The position numbers and the translations under genes were made by a program. 64,000 bases of DNA from Bacillus sp. AFS015802 (GTDB lineage: Bacteria > Bacillota > Bacilli > Bacillales > Bacillaceae_B): NCBI RefSeq assembly GCF_002561455.1, contig NZ_NTUP01000066.1:232802-296801 (forward strand). Reading direction: 5' to 3'. Each line of letters begins with the position of its first letter. The first letter of the stretch is position 1. Below the pieces are notes generated by a model. That model searched no databases and had not been told where the DNA came from. It saw only the letters and a list, made by a program, of their open reading frames with translations. Of the stretch, positions 60,325-64,000 are shown piece by piece.

Positions 60325-60381
60325 ATGACTTTCATCAACAAGCAACGCTCATTCACACAATTCCATCATCATATCAAGTAA
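60325..60381 (+). CDS. Histidine-rich leader peptide (18 aa)
   Basis: ATG 60325 has AAGGGGTGG six bases upstream. The short ORF encodes MTFINKQRSFTQFHHHIK, with three consecutive CAT codons (60364-60372) before the stop TAA (60379-60381). It precedes a histidyl-tRNA synthetase paralogue and a strong terminator, so it looks like a histidine-sensing attenuator peptide rather than a functional protein. Confidence 0.65.
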   Translation: MTFINKQRSFTQFHHHIK

Positions 60382-60422
60382 CCTTGCTATCCGATTTTTA
60401 AAAATCGCACATAGGAAGGTTA
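60379..60422 (+). promoter_or_regulatory. Hairpin starting in the leader stop codon
   Basis: TAACCTT (60379-60385) pairs with AAGGTTA (60416-60422), CTAT (60387-60390) with ATAG (60411-60414), and CGATTTTT (60392-60399) with AAAAATCG (60400-60407). This stem would be disrupted by a ribosome stalled over or near the leader end. Confidence 0.6.
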
Positions 60423-60430
60423 TTTCCCAT

Positions 60431-60481
60431 AGAACCGCATTTGATTAAGTTTTTCACTTATATCAAGTGCGGTTCTTTTTG
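60431..60481 (+). terminator. Terminator (attenuator) before the HisRS gene
   Basis: AGAACCGCA (60431-60439) pairs with TGCGGTTCT (60468-60476); TTGAT/ATCAA and TAAG/CTTA extend the stem, followed by TTTTT. It lies between the leader ORF and the synthetase. ATATCAAG in the right arm (60460-60467) is identical to the leader sequence at 60371-60378, allowing competing pairings. Confidence 0.8.
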
Positions 60482-60512
60482 TTTTCCAAAAGAAAAAAGG
60501 AGGAGAAGAAAG

Positions 60513-61829
60513 ATGAAAATGAAGAAAATGGATTACCAAAATGTCAAAGGCACACAGGATTATTTACCGGAAGCGGAAGGAATCAGACGGGAAGTCAGAA
60601 GGACCTTGGAGGATGTGTTCATCCAATACGGCTGCAAGCCCCTCGAAACACCGATCTTGAATTACACTGATCTGCTTGCCTCGAAATATGCGGGAGGGGA
60701 TGAAATCCTGGAAGAGATGTACACCTTAACGGACAGGGGAGAAAGGGATTTAGCCCTGAGATATGACCTGACGATTCCCTTCGCCAAAGTGGCAGCCATG
60801 AACCCGACCATCCCCATGCCGTTCAAGCGCTATGAAATCGGAAAAGTGTTCAGGGACGGACCTATCAAGGCAGGACGGTTCCGCGAATTCACTCAATGTG
60901 ATGTGGATATAGTGGGGGTCGATTCACAGGTGGCAGAGGCCGAGCTGATGATGATGGCCGTGGATGCATTCGGAAAGCTCGGATTGAACATCACCATCCA
61001 GTTTAACAATCGGAAACTCCTGGCGGGGATGCTTGAAATTTTCGGTGTGGAAACGGATCAGGTCAATCAAGCGGTACTCATCCTCGACAAACTCGAGAAA
61101 ATCGGTGCCGGAGCGGTGTTATCAGAACTCGGGGACCTCCACCTTTCAGACGCAACCAAACAGTTGATTCAACAATTCTTGTCTGACCAGGACAATAGCC
61201 GATTAAGCTATTTCGAATCATACGCCGATCAGAACGGGCAAATCAGACAGGGGCTGGAGGAATTAAAAGAACTGACTTCTTATCTGGATTACCTGGATAT
61301 CAGCGAGCAATGCGTGTTCAATCCCTTTTTAGCGAGAGGCCTGGAAATCTATACAGGGAGCATCTACGAAATTTTTTTAACGGACCGGTCGATCACCTCA
61401 AGCATCGGAAGCGGTGGACGGTATGATCATGCCATCGGTGGTCTATTAGGAACCAATGAACCAGTATCAACGGTCGGCATTTCATTCGGGCTGGACGTCA
61501 TCTATGCAGCGATCAGCGCTTCAAAGGAGCAAGTGAACCTGACGTCTGCCGTTGACTATTACGTCATTCCCCTCGGGACAAGGAAGGAGGCATTACGAGT
61601 AGCCAATGATTTAAGGCGAAAAGGCTACACTGTGGAACTGGAGATGAGCAACCGGAAACTGGGTAAACTCCTTGATAAAGCAAACAAAGAAAAGGTCCGC
61701 AACGTCATCATCATCGGGGAGGAAGAAATCAAGAAGAAACAGATTAGGGTAAAGAATATGGAGACGGGTGAGGAGACCTTGTGGGATATGGAGAACCTGC
61801 AATCGGAGAAAGGGGGCACAAACAAATGA
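60513..61829 (+). CDS. hisS: Histidyl-tRNA synthetase paralogue
   Basis: The product is about 438 residues. It has class II motifs: KGTQDYLP, motif 2 with YEIGKVFRDGPIKAGRFREF, the histidine-A region LARGLEIYTGS (usual LVRGLDYYTGT), GGRYDHAIGG, and a complete C-terminal anticodon-binding domain, which distinguishes it from HisZ. It probably charges tRNA-His under limitation. Start ATG 60513 has AAAAAGGAGGAG. Upstream leader and terminator suggest attenuation. It overlaps the GNAT by four bases. Confidence 0.8.
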   Translation: MKMKKMDYQNVKGTQDYLPEAEGIRREVRRTLEDVFIQYGCKPLETPILNYTDLLASKYAGGDEILEEMYTLTDRGERDLALRYDLTIPFAKVAAMNPTIPMPFKRYEIGKVFRDGPIKAGRFREFTQCDVDIVGVDSQVAEAELMMMAVDAFGKLGLNITIQFNNRKLLAGMLEIFGVETDQVNQAVLILDKLEKIGAGAVLSELGDLHLSDATKQLIQQFLSDQDNSRLSYFESYADQNGQIRQGLEELKELTSYLDYLDISEQCVFNPFLARGLEIYTGSIYEIFLTDRSITSSIGSGGRYDHAIGGLLGTNEPVSTVGISFGLDVIYAAISASKEQVNLTSAVDYYVIPLGTRKEALRVANDLRRKGYTVELEMSNRKLGKLLDKANKEKVRNVIIIGEEEIKKKQIRVKNMETGEETLWDMENLQSEKGGTNK

Positions 61830-62356
61830 TTCAACTGAAATACTTCGAAAAAAAAGATTACAAGCAGCTGATCGCCTGGATTGAATCGCCCGAATTTCTC
61901 CTGCAATGGGGAGGGCCCGGGTTTCACTACCCATTGGATGGGGCACAGCTGGATAAGTACACGGAGAAGGCCAATCAGGAGGGAGCAGAAACCCTGATCT
62001 ATAAAGTACTCGATTCTGATACAGTCATCGGCCATATCTCCCTGGGGAAAATCGACCGGAATAACCGGTCGGCCCGAATTGGAAAGGTGCTGGTCGGAAA
62101 CCAAAACACACGCGGCAAAGGAGTGGGTCAACAAATGATTCGAAGTATCCTGCAAATCGCCTTTGAACAACTAGGATTGCACCGTGTAAGCCTCGGCGTA
62201 TTCGACTTCAATGCTCCGGCCATACGATGCTACGAGAAGGCAGGATTCACCAAGGAGGGCTTACTGCGGGATGCCAGGAAACACGGGGATGAATATTGGA
62301 GCTTGTGGGAGATGAGTATGTTGGAGGAGGAGTGGGAAACGATTAAGAAGGGCTGA
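61826..62356 (+). CDS. GNAT family N-acetyltransferase
   Basis: The product is about 176 residues with GKVLVGNQNTRGKGVGQQMIRS (about 87-108) and VFDFNAPAIRCYEKAGFTKEGLLRD, the RimJ-like ending. ATG 61826 with AAAGGGGGC overlaps the synthetase stop, so it is co-expressed with it. Acceptor unknown. Confidence 0.8.
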   Translation: MIQLKYFEKKDYKQLIAWIESPEFLLQWGGPGFHYPLDGAQLDKYTEKANQEGAETLIYKVLDSDTVIGHISLGKIDRNNRSARIGKVLVGNQNTRGKGVGQQMIRSILQIAFEQLGLHRVSLGVFDFNAPAIRCYEKAGFTKEGLLRDARKHGDEYWSLWEMSMLEEEWETIKKG

Positions 62357-62396
62357 TCCCTTATACATGGTGAGCGGTCTTTACTTTATAAAGAAT

Positions 62397-62500
62397 ATTC
62401 GACAGTGATGCTCGATTATCGCCATTCCCGCATGATTATTTCGTCTTCTGCATGAAAAATCTACATCCCGCACGATTATCCTAATCCGGAATGAATTGAA
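62397..62500 (+). repeat. Phased intergenic repeat element, copy 6
   Basis: ATAAAGAATATTCGACA (leader ending 62404) is followed by units GCTCGATTATC, TCCCGCATGATTATT, TTCTGCATGAAAAAT, TCCCGCACGATTATC and TCCGGAATGAATTG at 19-21 bp. The rest of the 400-bp gap to the glycerophosphodiesterase holds a PhoP-box-like site and a -10 box. Confidence 0.75.
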
Positions 62501-62653
62501 AGGATATCGGTATGATGCAGAGAGCCTGATCACCGATATCCCTTCGATGATTTGCTCATCAATCTATCCGTTGCCCCGTAAGCACAATAGACTACATAGG
62601 GGTTGTCTCTTTTCTAATTTGTAAAAATAAGTAAGGAAAAAGATCGATTTTCC

Positions 62654-62681
62654 TTCACACAACCTTCACCAAAACCAACAG
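62654..62681 (+). promoter_or_regulatory. PhoP-box-like direct repeats upstream of a glycerophosphodiesterase
   Basis: TTCACA-N5-TTCACC-N5-CAACAG at 11-bp periodicity fits the Bacillus PhoP consensus (TTHACA repeats). A TAAAAT -10 (62713-62718) lies 31 bp after it. B. subtilis glpQ is PhoP-controlled, which supports the reading. Confidence 0.45.
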
Positions 62682-62755
62682 CTCACTACATACCCACTCA
62701 ACATCCCTCTCCTAAAATGTAGTCGAATACATATTAGGGATAGGAGATGAAGGAC

Positions 62756-63589
62756 ATGAATAAAAAATTTTTAGTGGGTACAGGAATTGCGTTTTCGTTG
62801 TTATTGAGCCCATTCAGTCAGGCGTTTGCTGAAGAGCCGACAACAGGTGAGGAAAAGCAGGTGGAGAATATTGCACACCGCGGGGCGGCAGCCTATGCAC
62901 CTGAAAACACGATCGCAAGCTATGATCTAGCGGTCGATATGAAGGCGGATTATATTGAAATTGATGTCCAGCGAAGCAAAGATGGTGAATTGGTCGTCAT
63001 CCATGATACATCAGTGGACCGCACAACCGATGGATCTGGAAAAGTGGGGGATCTGACACTGGAGCAAATGAAGAGTCTTGACGCAGGGAGCTGGAAAGGC
63101 GAAGAATTTGCAGGAGAAAAGATCCCGACATTCGATCAAGTCCTGGATCGCTATCATGGAAAAGTGGGGATCCTGATCGAATTGAAATCTCCCGAACTTT
63201 ATCCAGGAATCGAAGAACAAGTGGCTGAGGCATTAAAGGAACGTCAACTCGATAAACCGCAAAATGAAAAAATCATCCTTCAATCCTTTAATTTTGACTC
63301 GATGAAAAAAATGGATCAACTGCTTCCTAAAGTTCCAGTCGGCGTTTTAGCCTGGAGCCAGTCGCAATCGACACCGGAAGCATTAAAAGAAATTTCCACG
63401 TATGCAGAATGGTTCAATCCAAGCTACGGGATCGTGACAGAACAGGTAGTGAAGGACGTTCACTCCCTGGACATGCAGATCGGATCGTGGACAGTGCGCA
63501 GTCACGAAGCGGCAAATTTCCTGTTCGACATGGACGTGGACGCGATCATTACGGATTATCCGGATTATATCGACCCTAGAAACGAATAG
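62756..63589 (+). CDS. glpQ: Secreted glycerophosphodiester phosphodiesterase
   Basis: The product is about 277 residues with a signal peptide (about 1-25, ending SQAFA-EE). The catalytic set is present: His41-Arg42-Gly43 in AHRGAAAYAPENT, Glu68/Asp70 in YIEIDVQ, and His83 in VIHDTSVDRTT. It resembles GlpQ/YqiK-type GDPDs. ATG 62756 was chosen over 62747, which abuts the ribosome binding site. Confidence 0.85.
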   Translation: MNKKFLVGTGIAFSLLLSPFSQAFAEEPTTGEEKQVENIAHRGAAAYAPENTIASYDLAVDMKADYIEIDVQRSKDGELVVIHDTSVDRTTDGSGKVGDLTLEQMKSLDAGSWKGEEFAGEKIPTFDQVLDRYHGKVGILIELKSPELYPGIEEQVAEALKERQLDKPQNEKIILQSFNFDSMKKMDQLLPKVPVGVLAWSQSQSTPEALKEISTYAEWFNPSYGIVTEQVVKDVHSLDMQIGSWTVRSHEAANFLFDMDVDAIITDYPDYIDPRNE

Positions 63590-63599
63590 TTTGATAGAA

Positions 63600-63633
63600 A
63601 AGGAGTAGCTGATGCTGCTTCTTTTTTTATCCT
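63600..63633 (+). terminator. Terminator of the glycerophosphodiesterase gene
   Basis: GGAGTAGC pairs with GCTGCTTC (with G-U pairs) across TGAT, followed by TTTTTTT. Confidence 0.75.
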
Positions 63634-63758
63634 TTACATTAGTCTTTTTGATAATACGACACATTGAGATGAAGCTGACTCTTTACAAAATGCCAAATTG
63701 TTTTTTGATTCGGAAAATACCTCCAATATATCATCAATCTATCTCCCAATCCCACATA

Positions 63759-63787
63759 TCGACATCCCATAAAAAATCTGCTACACT
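63759..63787 (+). promoter_or_regulatory. Sigma-A promoter of the MarR gene
   Basis: TCGACA (63759-63764), 17-bp spacer, TACACT (63782-63787). The operator palindrome starts four bases later. Confidence 0.4.
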
Positions 63788-63790
63788 ATT

Positions 63791-63811
63791 ATAGTTACCA
63801 ATGATAACTAT
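63791..63811. promoter_or_regulatory. MarR-type operator
   Basis: ATAGTTA (63791-63797) and TAACTAT (63805-63811) form an inverted repeat with a seven-base centre; another TAACTAT lies at 63821. Position near the transcription start suggests autorepression by the MarR-type gene. Confidence 0.55.
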
Positions 63812-63848
63812 TACCCGAAATAACTATATAAAAAGGAGGAAGCAGCGA

Positions 63849-64000
63849 TTGAAACCGGCACAGCAGTTTTTTCAGGAGTTGATCCGACTTTACAGGCCAT
63901 TTGAAAATCAGTTGAACGTCCAGCTGAATGAACACGGTCTGCACAGGGCCCAGTGGACGATTCTTTATAACCTCTACCATAATGGGCCTTCATCCAATGT
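63849..64000 (+). CDS. MarR family regulator (partial, runs off the window)
   Basis: The TTG at 63849 follows AAGGAGG. The visible residues (KPAQQFFQELIRLYRPFEN and HGLHRAQWTILYNLYHNG) match the N-terminal helices and the start of the winged HTH of MarR proteins. The C-terminal part is outside the window. Confidence 0.7.
   Translation, partial: MKPAQQFFQELIRLYRPFENQLNVQLNEHGLHRAQWTILYNLYHNGPSSN

Noticed and set aside
60300-60500. T-box riboswitch upstream of the HisRS paralogue
   Set aside because: I could not find the conserved T-box core (AGGGUGGNACCGCG-like) or a specifier-loop stem; the leader ORF explanation fits better.
1-64000. tRNA, rRNA, CRISPR arrays, IS transposases
   Set aside because: No CCA-ended cloverleaf, rRNA core, direct-repeat/spacer array, or transposase ORF was seen.

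Overview
The window looks like a chromosomal stretch of a low-to-mid GC, endospore-forming Bacillaceae (Bacillus sensu lato; Rossellomorea-like is a guess from gene style). Supporting signs are strong AGGAGG-type ribosome binding sites, frequent TTG and GTG starts, sigma-A promoters, a KinB-like orphan sensor kinase, a gamma-SASP-like spore peptide, the frataxin-like protein Fra, and SunI/YnzG, YunG, YdeI and DUF4181 family proteins. I see no rRNA, tRNA, CRISPR array, prophage or intact insertion sequence. The region is mostly single-gene or short-operon accessory chromosome with closely packed intrinsic terminators.

Layout. 1-2.1 kb: three tiny membrane or amphipathic peptides and a YhgE/Pip-like exporter behind a promoter flanked by twin TetR-type palindromes. 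2.3-7.1 kb: two Opp/Dpp-type permease pairs flanking a lipoprotein hydrolase, with no ATPase or binding protein. 7.1-19.2 kb: DUF454 protein, PepT, an ECF sigma/anti-sigma pair, several small membrane proteins, a VTT-domain protein, an MFS exporter, a frameshifted P-loop kinase, a GyrI-like protein and an HD hydrolase. 19.4-23.1 kb: a metallo-beta-lactamase-fold/APH/DinB/GNAT detoxification-like operon with VOC and GNAT proteins. 23.3-26.1 kb: an SGNH hydrolase divergent from an ABC-2 exporter. 26.2-30 kb: an ascorbate-type PTS (EIIC, EIIB) with a PRD regulator carrying the EIIA domain. 30-42 kb: two HIT proteins, SunI-like protein, lipoproteins, YunG-like protein, ceramidase-like hydrolase, Fra plus YdeI, and many small membrane proteins. 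42-50 kb: lipoprotein, VOC, a sigma-70 factor, a PhoX-like phosphatase, deaminase, kinase and orphan histidine kinase. 50.5-62.4 kb: DUF4181 proteins, a DmpA-type peptidase, small kinases, a blasticidin-S-deaminase-like enzyme, four GNATs, SDR/LysR, and a second histidyl-tRNA synthetase behind a histidine-rich leader peptide and terminator. 62.7-64 kb: a secreted glycerophosphodiesterase and the start of a MarR regulator.

Four signals cut across the genes. (1) Six or more intergenic copies of a repeat element: a leader ending ATTCGACA followed by about five units of 19-21 bp with core CCCGCAYGATT. (2) A leader ORF containing three consecutive His codons, a hairpin starting in its stop codon, and a strong terminator, all before a HisRS paralogue; this suggests ribosome-mediated histidine attenuation. 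(3) Near-identical extended -10 promoters (TGAAATAATTGG), four with a -35 hexamer exactly 17 bp upstream. (4) PhoP-box-like direct repeats before a DUF2798 gene, the PhoX-like phosphatase and the glycerophosphodiesterase, and matching ECF-type promoters before the ECF sigma gene and a distant membrane-protein gene.

Functionally the window is rich in small-molecule modification and detoxification genes (seven GNATs, three DinB proteins, two VOC proteins, two metallo-beta-lactamase-fold enzymes, an APH-like kinase, several small P-loop kinases), phosphate scavenging, and envelope functions. Several genes are visibly broken: an in-frame TAG near 11834, an in-frame TGA near 39178, a P-loop frameshift near 17150 and a decayed gene at 9604-9957.
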